The notes beneath the pieces were generated by a model, which saw only the letters and a list, made by a program, of their open reading frames with translations, had not been told where the DNA came from and did not search any database. From assembly GCA_015680685.1 (NCBI GenBank), contig MNCI01008071.1, positions 82,810-146,809 of the forward strand: a stretch of 64,000 bases of DNA, read 5' to 3'. Source of the stretch: Gnetum montanum. Taxonomy: Eukaryota > Streptophyta > Gnetopsida > Gnetales > Gnetaceae. Below are positions 1-11,122 of the stretch, in pieces. Made by a program: the position numbers and the translations under genes. Within the stretch, counting starts at the first letter, position 1; each line of letters begins with the position of its first letter.

Positions 1-2260
1 AAGAAATGTGGTAATATTATTGCATAATGAAAGTTACAATGCACCGGTCTAAACGCAGTTGTGGGTCTGACACAAGGTGGACAAAAAGCTCCGGTGGATG
101 CAGTGGGATGATGGTTTACCAGATTCAGTTGCAAGCACAGCGTGAAGGCTGTATGCTCAGCGTGCAAGATAGAAGCCTAGTGTGAAGGATGTAATGTTCT
201 CGATCTTCTCAGTGTGGATTGCCCCAAATTTTTGCCAAGATGCCCCTGATTTTTCGAACCCTGATCCAGTCAAAAATTGGGGTTTTTATACAGACGTGGT
301 CATTCTATTCAAATCTGAGATGGGATTTTTGGCTGTGGGGTACTGGAATTCTAGATCGGGTGACATGTGGAGCATTGAACGAGTGCAGATGAATGAAATT
401 TTATAAGTGTACAATGTTTTTTATGCCAGCGTGTACTGTTGTACGCCAGTGTGTACACGTTGGTCATGTGAATAGGACATATAGACTTGACTACAAGAAA
501 AGAGGTCATTTTAACAAACTATTGCTACAATAGGAAGTATCCAGTTTGCCCTTTGGATTTGGGCTCGAATGTCCCGAGAGTGCTACTTGCAGATATTCTT
601 GGACTTGATCTGACATGGCTCTGCTGATGTCTTCCACTGATGTACGTTGCGTTGCACGTTGGATGGTGCACACCGGGCGTACACGCTAAGTGTATACACT
701 AGGCGTATACACTGGGCGTACACGCTAAGCATACAAGATGTACATGCTCGGTGTATGAACCCCAAAGTGCATGATTTTGAGGTCAAAAACCCAATTTTCT
801 TGAGCCCATGATGACGCCTAACCATTGCCTTGTCTCTGAGAGCTGATGCCTTGTGAAAACCATGCCCTAGAGTGTCTATTTCGGGTAATCTTTGGAGTCA
901 CACGCTGGGCATGTATGCTGGGCATGCACGCTGTATACTAAGTAAAATTAAGTGTTTTGAGCTAAGAATGACTGGTTTGATTTTGGATGTTGCCGTAGTC
1001 TTCTGTGGGTCTCGGAGAACCATTTCTTGCTCGGTTCAACTCTGTTTGAGGCTCTTTGCAAGGTTTTCAAGCTTCAGTTATGCTGGGCGGGGGCATCACG
1101 ACTTAGCTTGATTCTTGTCGGAGAAGTGCTAAGCTCAAAATTTTGTGGTGTTTCATTGGCCCTTCTTTGTTGACGTTTGGAGGAATCAACCCAAGAAGTG
1201 TCGACAAAGAAGTACAAAACACCACAAGCGACTTGGTAGAAACATTGTCCTTTGACACTTGGCTTAGTGTCATCGCACCATGTTCAGTAGTACATGGAAA
1301 TAATGAAATGAAATTTATAGCTGGATAGGGGGATGGAAATTGTGGAGATTGGGAACTGATCTAGGAATTGTGCATAGGGAAGGGGATGCTCTGGTATGTG
1401 TCGAGTTGTGTTGATCCTTGTCAATAGCCATTGTCTAGCAGACTCGGGACCAAGACATGAGGTGTACATCCTTTGGTGGAACAAGACTCTTGTTTAAGAG
1501 TACTTGTTGGCATAACCAAAGCCACGATGATGATGTGTTACGTTCTTTGGAGGAACAGGGTCTTTGTTTGATATTAAAGTGCACCTATTGGTGGAGATCC
1601 AGAGCCATGTAACTAGATGTTACTTGAGTGTTTAAGACTTGAGTACTTGCTTCCAAGACAACTGCCTTCTCTCCTAGGGCTTATATGGGAAGTTTTTCTT
1701 TTTTTAAAGAGCTTCGTTATGATCTTGTACTCATTGCTCAAGTACCATATCGTGTGTTGCATGTTGTGTGTTGAAACTACTTAAAGGTGGTTGCAACTGC
1801 TTAAAGGTGGTGCAGTGTGCCATGGTGTGCTCGATGTTTTGGAGTGCACTGGGTGTGTCTGGGGTATGACTGAGAAGAGTATTTTGAGGAATAGATGGGG
1901 AAATGTAATGGGAAATGGGAATGTACTAGTGAATGTCTTGATTAACCTTGTTATGTGTGTTAGGAACAATGTGGTACCTTGCTACTGTGATGAAGTGCAT
2001 TCTCATACGAACACCTCTGAGTGTCATCTTGCAAACACAACTCTAAGAAGACAAGAAAATCACGAGTGAGTGAGTAAGCTTAGACTTGAACAGCAACTGA
2101 TGAAGCAAAGGCACCAGATGAGATTTCAAGCACTGAATATGAATGGCAGCAATGTTGTTAAGATCAACTGGTGATGAGTGAGGCAACGGCTCGGATGAAG
2201 TTTGAATGCAGCTACAGATCGGGAGGCTAGAGATGAAGCTGCCAATTTATAATCATAGCA
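1..2260 (-). repeat. 3' LTR of Element 1 (partial)
   Basis: Matches the LTRs at 14419-15621 and 53262 to about 55900. Position 1 corresponds to about 53620 of the Element 5 LTR, so some 360 bp of this LTR lie outside the window. A TATA-like box on the minus strand (283-290, read TATAAAAA) is shared with 14811-14817. Several near-palindromic GCGTACACGC-type motifs lie at 640-760. The inner boundary is not resolved; about 2260, where the short-motif array starts, is an estimate. Confidence 0.8.
283..290 (-). promoter_or_regulatory. LTR TATA-like box (Element 1, 3' LTR)
   Basis: The plus strand reads TTTTTATA, giving TATAAAAA on the element's sense strand. The same context (TATACAGGC/GACGTGG on plus) recurs in the other Element 1 LTR, and a weaker version occurs near 53894 in Element 5. 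It probably marks the U3/R transition. Confidence 0.5.
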
Positions 2261-2261
2261 G

Positions 2262-2590
2262 ACTATTGTGGGTTATTTTTATGTCATAACCCATTGGACA
2301 TTGCTAGTTTAGCATCATAGCAGATGGTACATTGCTAGTTTATAGTCTTGGCGAACTGTGGAGAGGCAAACTAGTTTATAGTCTTAGTAGACTCTGGCGA
2401 ACAAAACTATGGTAGTTTAATGTCATACCATATGGGTGCTAGTTTATTGTCATTACGGATGAACTGTGATGCTAGTTTATCATCATAATGCCAGGACGAG
2501 CTGTGGTATCATTTTACCATCATGATTCTAGGACGAGCTATGGTATCAGTTTACCGTCATGATTCTAGGATGAGCACATACCTGAGTTCA
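2262..2590 (-). repeat. Short-motif array downstream of integrase (Element 1)
   Basis: About ten degenerate copies of a 20-35 bp unit whose core on the minus strand is GACNNTAAACTAGCA (on plus, TGCTAGTTTATNGTC). The matching arrays after integrase in Elements 2, 4 and 5 are at 34660-34990, 51570-51785 and 55903-56240. Confidence 0.75.
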
Positions 2591-2593
2591 TGT

Positions 2594-3870
2594 TCAAACA
2601 TAGAACGGTTTGAAGTATAAGTGGTTCATCGAATGTGCGATTTCATTGCCATTCATATCAATTAATTTAAATTCTCCATTGTCGAATGCTTTGATGACCA
2701 AGTAGGGTCCTTCCCAATTGGCTAAGAATTTGTCTGGGAGTTGCTGAATGGCTTTGAGTACAAGGTCGCCTTCCTTGATCAGGTGTTGATGGCTATCGTG
2801 CTGATGGCGTCGTCGTTGCTACTATTGGTACCATTCAATCTGATCGAGTGTGCGTGTGTGTTCCTCCTCCACCAAATCTAAGTCAATAATGTGTAAGTAA
2901 TTGTTTTGATCTTCGTTGAGGAGTCCAGAGAGCGTAATCCTTAAGGATGGTACCTGCAACTCCAAAGGTAATACAAATTCTGAACCGTAAACAAGACTGT
3001 ATGGCATTTTACCTGTGGAAGTACGATGCGTAGTGTGATAGGCCCATAGTCTGTATACTAGCTGTTCATGCCATTTTCTTTTGCTCTGTGTAAGCATCGT
3101 CTTTAGTACTAAGATGATGATCTTATTTGTAGCTTCAGCTTGTCCATTGCTCTGAGGGTAGTATGGGGATGAAAATGAATGTTTTATCCCTAGACTTTCA
3201 CAGAAAGTTCTAGTTTCGACACTGCTGAACTGCAGCCCGTTATCAGTGATGATGGTCATTGGAATGCCAAAACGGGTCACAATGTTTTCTAAAATGAAGT
3301 TGCATATGTGTCTAGATGTGATGTTCCTAAGAGGAATAGCTTCTACCCATTTCATAAAATACTCTGTCGTGGTTATGATGAAGCTATGTCTTGCGGAAGA
3401 TGCGGGAGTTATCGGCCTGATAATGTCTAAGCCCCATTTTTGGAAAGGCCAAGTGATTTGTGTTGTATGCAACTCATTTGGTGGAACATGTATTAGATTG
3501 CTATGTTTTTGACAGATACTGCACGTTTTGACCTTAGAGAAACAATCATACTCCATGTGTGGCCAATAATAGCCCAAACATCTTATTTTCATTGCCATTG
3601 CTTTAGGTTCTATGTGTCCTCCGCATAGTCCATCATGTACTTTCTCGACGATGATTTGACCATCAGTTTTACTAACACATGTTAATAATATGCCTTCGTA
3701 AGATCGATGATATAACACATCTCCTATCAATGCACACTATCGAGAACATTTTCATACTACGTCTTTTTATCCATTCATTAGGTGTTGTGGTGTTACACCA
3801 TGTAGAAGGTACTCTTTTATGTCATCATACCATTCTACCACGTGTGTTGTACTAACAGATGCAATTGGTA
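2594..3870 (-). pseudogene. Integrase (3' end of pol), Element 1
   Basis: Encodes the retroviral-type integrase that inserts element cDNA. The minus-strand frame 3730-2822 holds most of the HHCC zinc region (CSICQ at the second Cys pair). The core has Asp in WGLDII, Asp in TDNG and Glu in QAEATNK, so the DD35E triad is intact. The C-terminal tail continues with stops to a TGA at 2594-2596. Upstream of about 3870 the match to Element 5 stops, so RT and both RNases H are gone. Homologous to 56575-57262 and 50544-51188. Not functional as found, because pol is headless and interrupted. Confidence 0.9.
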
Positions 3871-3959
3871 ATTCATAGGGCTTGCTCCTGCAAATAAACA
3901 GGGAGTAGAGTAAGCTTGGAAGGGCTGTTACGGTTTTCTAGTCAATATAAATCATGTGG

Positions 3960-4265
3960 ACGTTTAACAATGGCTAAGGTATGTGGTGGTAGTTTATCGT
4001 CGTACCTGGACACATGGCAGTTTAAGGCCTTTAGTTGGTTGTATGGATTGCACATGGTTATTGGGTGTGAGACTGTTAGATGAGGAGTTTGCATCAAAAC
4101 GTTTAGTGTGGACAACCAAAATTGTTTCGCAAGAGAATATGGTATGTGGTAGTGTTCATTATATTGTTATTTTTGTTTAGCATTTGCTCACACTTTGTAC
4201 TTTGGTTAATTTTGAATAAATTGAATAAAATATTCAAGGAAGTGGTGGTGGGGTCAACACGGTGG
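3960..4265. repeat. Short-motif copies and spacer between pol remnant and antisense gene A
   Basis: Two copies of the GTTTATCGTCG / GCAGTTTAAGGCC motif lie at 3985-4035, matching the array at 59815-59964 in Element 5. The remainder to the TATA box at 4266 shows no coding signal that I can recognise. Confidence 0.55.
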
Positions 4266-4274
4266 TATAAAATA
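4266..4274 (+). promoter_or_regulatory. TATA box of antisense gene copy A
   Basis: TATAAAATA, 307 bp upstream of the copy A start codon. The surrounding sequence (GGGGTC, then TATA, then GACAGTCAATGCAAGC) aligns with 60110-60155, where copy D has TATATATA 323 bp before its ATG. Position and flanks are conserved between two elements, which supports a real Pol II promoter oriented against the host element. Confidence 0.6.
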
Positions 4275-4572
4275 CATGGAGTGAGCGTGAACCCGACAGT
4301 CAATGCAAGCAACGTGAACTTGAGCCAAATCGCAGTGTGAATGTGCATTTCAGGCAACAGTTTTAGCATGAACCTCGGGCCCACAGCATCAGTGTCAACC
4401 TTGGTCCCACAGCATCAACATGTAGCGTGCAGGACTAAGCCCCAGCGTGCAGTGTGTAGGAATCAGGGCAGCGTGCATGACTAAACCCTGGCGTGTAGCG
4501 TGCAGGACTAAACCCTGAGGTGCAGCGTGCAAGAACAAAATCCCAGCATACAGGGTTCTCGTGAATGCCACG

Positions 4573-7500
4573 ATGAGCAAGGGAAAGCATGTAGAAGGCC
4601 AAGGGAGGAAGTATCCTAGCTTGACCTTTGTCGAAGAGAGTGAAGCGATGCTCCAGTGTCTGCCTAGACCCCAGATACCCTCATGGTCAAGGTCGACGTG
4701 CAGGTAGGCTCTGACCCTTCTTCAAAATTTGTGTTTTTGCCTGCTATTCCTGTCGATTTTCTCATTGCGTAGCGTAGATGTTTCCATAGCGTAAGGTTTC
4801 TATACTTAGCGTGTATGGTTAGTGTGATCGTGCTCCAACATGCAGTATGCAGGATCTGCACGCTACATTTTCCAACATGCAGCATGCATGCTGAGTTTTG
4901 CCAACACGGAGCATGTACACTGAGTTTTTCCAGCGTGCAGCGTGCAGGTTGAGTTTTCCAACGTGCAGCGTGCACATTGAGTTTGATTTTGAAAATCTTT
5001 TTTCTAAGCATTGGCTCCCTAATGTAGAACTTTATTTTTACATGGCTTATTCATCCTATTTCTTGAATACATGCAGGGATCCCAAACCTTTCCTCTTGGT
5101 GGTCGAGCTCGTTGGAGTTCTGACGTGGTTTGGTCCAATTGATTCTAATGAGCTAGTCCCTGATATGACAATTGATCACAATGGGGTATGGTTCAAAGAA
5201 GGGGCCTGTGAATTCCTTGCCTTCATCTTAGACAAATTCAACGTGGTAATATGGTCGCATTTAAGTGAACAATTAGCATTGAGCATGCTCGAGACCATGT
5301 TACCAAGGTCTTCAAATGGCATTATGGCTTTCGTGGTGGACATTGACAAGGGACCACTTACGATTGAGGATGGTCCCTCGGGGGAATCCAAATCTAGCCA
5401 TCCATTATCACATTTTTGGGACTTATTGTCACATGGGTCTTACCAGATCAATAACACCTTGTTCCTAGCTGCTCATGCACATACTTTGTTCCAGAACCCT
5501 CCTGGAACGATGTATCGAGTAGGAAGGTAAGTTTGTTCAATTCGCCACTTTTTTCCTCGCTGCTTAGTAGTGGTTTATATTTTGACCACCATATCTTTGC
5601 AGGCCTCAATTCAATAAAGAAGGAGTATGCGTAGGTGATGATGGGCTCGCTTTGGCTCGTACCGCCTTGCAGGACTTCATGGTGGGCCCCACTCTTTGTG
5701 GTGCTGTGTTGGCCCAGACTAAGGATGAGATTGTTCATTTCCACAAATGGTACTCGAGGGCACTTGCTCAATGTGAGGCTAGGAGGTGGTTGCATGGGGA
5801 TTGGTCTCATAATGGGCCAGTTTTCCCACATGATGCTGATTTGGCTCCTAGTGATCTAAATCCATCGATTGATGGTAAGTAATGGTATTTTCGACACCTC
5901 AGATTGCTTTTTTTGCTACATTATTGGTTATGTTGACCCCCTGGGGTTATCTTGTGCATATAGTGGGTGCCCCATCTAGTGGAGCCACTATCACAACCGG
6001 GCGGACTGAGAGCACTTTGTCCATGAAATTCAAGGAAGTCAATGATGCACAATGATGGTTACGTACAAAGGCACCACAACATATCATCAATCGTTTGAGT
6101 GATGCGGGCCTCATGGATTTATTTACTGCTCTAAGCCCTGATGTTTCTTTGACGGAGATGATTGGAATCATTGATTCTTTTGATGAGTCTGTTGCCTACT
6201 ATAACACTCGCATCAAGGGTGTCAAAGTGATTTTCCATCTGTCAGAGGAGTTCTTTTCGGACTTCTTTGGTGTACCAGCAACTGGAACTAAAGTGATTTT
6301 GGATAGGGCGCAGAGGGAAATCCATGTGGTTCATGAATTGGAGAACTGGTTGGGTGTCCTTAAGGGCTCAAAGGGGTTTCCTATGTAGGGGAAATCAAAA
6401 GTCGAAGAAGTCAATGAGTAATATCCCTTATTCAAGGCGCAGGTGTTTCCCAAGTATCTGTCTCAAGTAAAACGTTTTGGGGTAGAACCTATGCGCATCA
6501 TGCATACTATTTTAGAGACTAGGGTACGTTATAACTAGGCTCAGTTTTTCCTTTCGGGTTTCCACGAGGAGATAGTGAGGTTGCATTCAAACATTGAGGT
6601 GCAATCCCATTTCACTTTTGCATTCTTTGCTGGTTACTTGCGCCGGCTAGCGGAATTTCTGGTTGTTCATGTGGATAACAAGTACATGCTAAGGGATCTC
6701 CATCAACTATCTCACTCGTGGATTCACCACTTATTGGAGGTGGCTGAATCTCAAGATTCTCCTGACGGGATTGACGAGTTAGTTTCTATCATGACGGAGG
6801 GGTCATCTGGTCAATCAATTCACACGCATGACAACATAGGGTTGGAACCAGAAAATGTACCTTACACTGGTAGGAGAGCCTATTGGGTTATCCAGGAAAT
6901 GATTGGAAAAGAAAAATCAAGAGTTCAGAAGCGTGAGCATCCTAAATAGGTTGCTCTAAATACAGATGAACCAAGGGTGAAATGTATATAGTTTAAGATG
7001 CCTGTACAGGGTAAGCTTGGTTCTCTGATTGGATTTTTCTTTGTTATCATCATTGTTATTTTTACTTTATTTCCGGTGGCTTATACAACACCTAATTTCG
7101 AACCTATGAATGCCATCAGAGCTGACTTCTGGAGTGAGAAAAGAGAGATTAGCACCAATCATCGAGGAGGAAGAGGCCTCAATGAACTTAAATGAGGAAG
7201 ACGAGGCAGGTAGGGAGGAGACAGGAGGAATAGAAGATCAGGAGGGAGAGACAACAGAAAAGGGTAACATCGATGATCAGGATGACATTGATGAGATGTT
7301 GGACAGTTTCTTCGAAGGACAACTAGACCTTGGTGATCCTCCGAATCTGGAAGAAGATAGAGATTCCGGTATGTTCTCCTTATTATGGCATTTTCCTTTG
7401 GAATTGTGCTTTCCATCATTCTAAATTTTGATTTCATGCTTTTACTGCTACCAGGCAAAAATATTGAGACCAGGACGCTCCCTAACATTCGTTTAGAAGT

Positions 7501-8712
7501 CCCCATGATGAAGGCCTCCACGGAAACGACCATCGAAGTTAACCCGTCTCCTATACATGAACCTTTTACTTGGATTGAAATGCCAAGTAAAATGGATTTT
7601 ATAATTGGTGTCGTTGATGAAGTGGTTGATCGTATCGAGCAAGCTCACCCTGGAATAGGTATGTATCCTTTGTTTTTTTTTTAATCTATTGCTACTGTCC
7701 AATGTCTAATGTATGTTCTCCTCATATGAATAGGGGCTAAACTGAAATGGGATTCAGCTGAGGCCACTAGTATTGATAGTTTACCTATGCTGCCCCCAGA
7801 AATTGAGCAAGTGCCCTGAAAAATTTATGATAAAGTGGCAGAGTGTGTTTTGTAGAACGCCAAGTCTCTTTGGATGTGTAGGCGTTCCATCGAGAGGCTA
7901 TGGGTGCAGATTTAGGCAGGAGAAAAAGAGATTTCCAAGCTATCAGCAGAGCAGGATGATCTCAAATTATGCTATGAGTTTGCCTCAGCAAGGTTAACAG
8001 GTGATTGCTCTTGGCTAACTTCCGAAATTAATTATGATAGATATTGGAATTTGTTAAACTACCAAGTATTGTTGACTCGGGAGTTAGCAGAGCGTAAAGC
8101 GCAAATAGATTTACTGAACCTCAAATGTCAAGATTGGAAGGCTTTCGCTTCTAAGGTACAAAAATGGGGTCAAGATGAGAAGACCCATAAGTATCATTAT
8201 AAAAAGTCGTTAAAAGACGTATCTATAGAGAAGCGTCAGCTCGAGATGTTTGTTGAGGGCTTAGGCTTGCACTCCTCATTTGATGCATTTGCCAAGCATA
8301 CTATGGTGGAGATGGAATCACCCAAGAGGGTAATCACCATAGCTTCTGGGGAGGTTTCTATGGGGGATTTTACTCTGAAATGTTCCACTTCATCCATGGT
8401 GGACAAAGGGAAGGCTTTGGCCAATGTTGATCTAGGCCTTGATGGGATTGACTGGGCAAGTGTTTTCGAAGAAGAAATCCTTCGTCAGTTGGAGTTCGGT
8501 CTAGGAGGATCCTCTTCAGTAAGTACTTTAAAGTTGTGAATTTTGTTTATTAACTTTGGAATTCTTCTCTTTTCTTTTTGTACTAATCATTTTCTTTTAC
8601 CTTTTTGTAGGGTCAGGGTGATGGCGATGGTCAAGAGGGTGGCCCCAGTGGAGCAGGGACCCATGGGGCCGAGGAGTCTGAGGGGGACACCCCTCCCGAC
8701 ACTGATGCTTAG
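4573..8712 (+). pseudogene. Retrotransposon-borne antisense gene, copy A: 8-exon gene with FCP1-like pseudophosphatase domain
   Basis: Exons by GT-AG sites: 4573-4703, 5077-5526, 5603-5874, 5964-7010, 7120-7368, 7455-7658, 7734-8518, 8611-8712. They sum to 3240 nt (1080 codons with stop), with compatible phases throughout. Residues about 46-190 resemble the FCP1/SCP CTD phosphatase (HAD) fold: VVELVGVLT at the DxDG site, VIWSHLSEQ at motif II and NTLFLAAHAHTLFQNPPGT at the DD site, so the catalytic Asp residues are absent. Residues about 285-633 are unassigned. Then come an acidic linker, a charged helical region (about 860-960) and a Gly/Asp/Glu tail. In-frame stops lie in exons 4 and 7; against copy D some are TAG for CAG or TGG. 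The gene lies antisense between protease and integrase of Element 1. The structure is well supported; function is unknown. Confidence 0.85.
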
Positions 8713-9221
8713 GTTTAAATTTGGTTTTAGGATCACTCATGTTTTATACGAGCCGCAAACAGAATGTTTTGGTTTGGACTGTGTATGAACTAATGGATAG
8801 GATTGGTTAACCACTGTAATTGTCTATTTGTATATGAGTATATATTTCTTGTTTGTTGTTAAAATGATTATGCATGTGATCTATGTATCGTGTGAGGACG
8901 TTGCACTAAGTTGTAATTTGGTGTTGATACATTTATACTTTTTTTAATCTTTTAATTGAATTTTGTATTTATTCATTTTTTATTTGAATTTTATTTGAAT
9001 ACTGTTAAGTGCAAATTTAAAGTGAAAATCTTTTTGGCTTGAATGTAAACCTGATGCAGCAATGTAAAATGTTTTTGTTCATTTTGTTGCTTAAGTGTAA
9101 TGTGCAAAGTAGGAACAGAGGTAAGGGAATATGAAGAAACTATGGCTGATAACGTAACAACACAACAGGGTAACATGAACTGTAAACTTAAATTGAGAAA
9201 AAGAAATAAGAAAGGTGTCCT
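8713..9221 (+). other. 3' flank of antisense gene copy A
   Basis: AT-rich sequence following the TAG at 8710-8712, with TTTGTATATGAGTATAT near 8827, which resembles a plant polyadenylation upstream element. No ORF with recognisable homology. Confidence 0.35.
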
Positions 9222-9385
9222 AGTTTAAGGCCATTTCGGGCCCCATGTAAACAAGAGAAGTTCCAAGTGACACTGGTGAGTTTCTTGATAAACCAGTCAT
9301 TTCTGACCATGGCTAGTTTTATGTCGTTGCGGACATGTGGTAGTTTAACATCATTTCGGATGAAGCATGTAGTTTAACGGTTTAG
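9222..9385 (-). repeat. Short-motif array between protease and antisense gene (Element 1)
   Basis: Copies on plus read CTAGTTTAAGGCCATTTCGG, TGGCTAGTTTTATGTCGTTGCGG, TGGTAGTTTAACATCATTTCGG and GTAGTTTAACGG. They match the array at 42628-42800 in Element 4 (CCCGAAATGGCCTAAAACTA on its sense strand), so the antisense gene is bracketed by this motif in both subfamilies. Confidence 0.7.
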
Positions 9386-9392
9386 TAATTTT

Positions 9393-10210
9393 TTGATTTT
9401 TCTGAATTTAATGTTAGGAGTGATATTAATAGGTGTGATTCTGTACTCAGCGTCCCCTTCGCTGATTACATTGAACGGTAATTTAGCCCAATGGACATCT
9501 GATGGGATGTGCTCTATGTTAGTGTCTTCTAGTGTTTCCGTATGTTCTATAGTTTCGATGTCTGTTGTGGTTTCTAGGTTAGGCAGTGTAGGTACAGTTT
9601 CAGGTCCAGGTGTTTCTATGTTGGGTAGAGTTTTGTTTATGTCTAATGGATCATTGTTTATTGGTTGTGTGCAACTTTGTCTTTTGTTTGTGTCATCCTA
9701 TTTAGGCTCTTCAAACTTAACCTCCGAGCCTTGGTCTGTATCTGTATGCGACAAAATGGTAGGTGTAGCAACCTCCCCGTGTATGATGATTTCACCACCT
9801 TCGTAAGGCAGGTGGATCTCTTGGTGTATAGGGGAAGAGACTGCTTTGAGTTGGGTCAACCAGGGTCTTTGTAATATTAAATTGAACCCTGGCATTTCGT
9901 CGATGACAACGAAGTTAGCTGATGTGGAAAATCGATCCCCTGCTATAAAGTCTAAAGCTATAGTACCTTTTACCACTACGTGTGATCCACTAAATGATTT
10001 TAAGCATGTGGTGGAAGTTGGTTTAATTAGTTGTGTGAGCCCTAATTGTTCGATGACGTGGTAGGGTATTACATTTGTGGTGGCCCCATCATCTACATGC
10101 ACCCAATGTATTTTGAATTGATTTACTTGTATCATTATGAACATAGGTGCGTGGGTGATGTCTCCAGTTCTTTCATTGATCTTAATATTTTCAGGGTGAA
10201 AGCTTAACAA
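9393..10210 (-). pseudogene. Protease and downstream spacer of gag-pol, Element 1
   Basis: Aspartic protease that matures gag-pol. The frame 10210-9698 contains the active-site motif VDDGATTNVIP, then FNLILQRPWL, typical of the protease C-terminal part. The parallel region in Element 4 (41990-42442) has the same VDDGATTNVIP and PGFNLILGR. A stop (TAG) follows, but the frame continues Pro/Thr/Glu-rich to about 9393. RT does not follow; the antisense gene does. Confidence 0.85.
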
Positions 10211-10393
10211 TTTGGGTTTGAGTCTTTGTCATTTGGACATGATCGCATGTATGGAAGGCTCATCTGCGGGTAATTTTTCACTTACTTGGATTGATGTTAA
10301 CATATGTACCAGGGCCTTGCGATGAGTTTCAGAAGTTAATATCGGGTCATACAGGCTTAGTAAATTATTTTTCTGTTTAAGTGCTTGCGTGAC

Positions 10394-11110
10394 CTATGTT
10401 AACGCTATTGCTAAATCTTTACTGCTAGGGGTATGTTTGTTAATAGTTACTTGGTCCATCGGGCCCAACATTTTTATCTCATGTGTAGTTGGTTTGGCGT
10501 TTTCTTCCATAACTTTTGATTTGGATGTATCATTTGTTCTCGATGATTCTCCCTTAGCGTTCGGTTCGTTAGCAGGTGAAGCCATGGGTATTGCACTCAA
10601 TGGAGTAGGCTTAGGGGGTTCCAAGGCAAGCTGTTGACGTTCTTTCTCCAATAGTTCTCGTGTGAGCCTATTTGCCAGGCGTTCCCACGTGTGGCGTGGG
10701 GGAACATTTGGTTTCTGAATATCAAGTTCCCTTGGAAACCGTATGATGTATGGAGTAGGCTGAGGTTGCAATTGGACTATTGACAACAATTGAATGTCAG
10801 GTTGCCTAGGCACCCTAACAACATACAGGGTCTATTTATTTTATGTTTGAAGGGTAAAAGGTTGGTGGTTATTAGGATGTTTGGGTATCCTGACAACATA
10901 CAGAGTTGGTCTAGTTGATAGTTGTTCCTCCGTAGTTACGATCGCAGGTGGCACTTGGACTACATAGGTTGTGGACCAGCTAGGAGGTTGCATGTTTATA
11001 GAAATGGGAGGTACCTGCACCACGTGTGGTTTTGGTGGTATGGTAGAGGCTACCACCACGGGGGGTATCCGGATGACATAGGGTCTTTGTGGGGTGGGTG
11101 GATTACATGG
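10394..11110 (-). pseudogene. Proline-rich linker with YVVxxP repeats, Element 1 gag-pol
   Basis: Between gag and protease the minus strand encodes about seven degenerate copies of a (P/T)xYVVxxP unit, such as RPYVIRIPP, PHVVQVPP, TYVVQVPP, LYVVRIPK and PYIIRFPR. A charged segment with TRELLEKERQQLAL follows. A stop-containing gap lies at 10814-10840. The same region in Element 4 is more decayed but keeps HPYVLRVPP. Function unknown; perhaps a flexible spacer. Confidence 0.6.
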
Positions 11111-11122
11111 AGATTATGATGA

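Noticed and set aside
3246-3512. Plus-strand frame across the integrase of Element 1
   Set aside because: Antisense shadow of the integrase; it recurs in the other integrase copies only because they are homologous.
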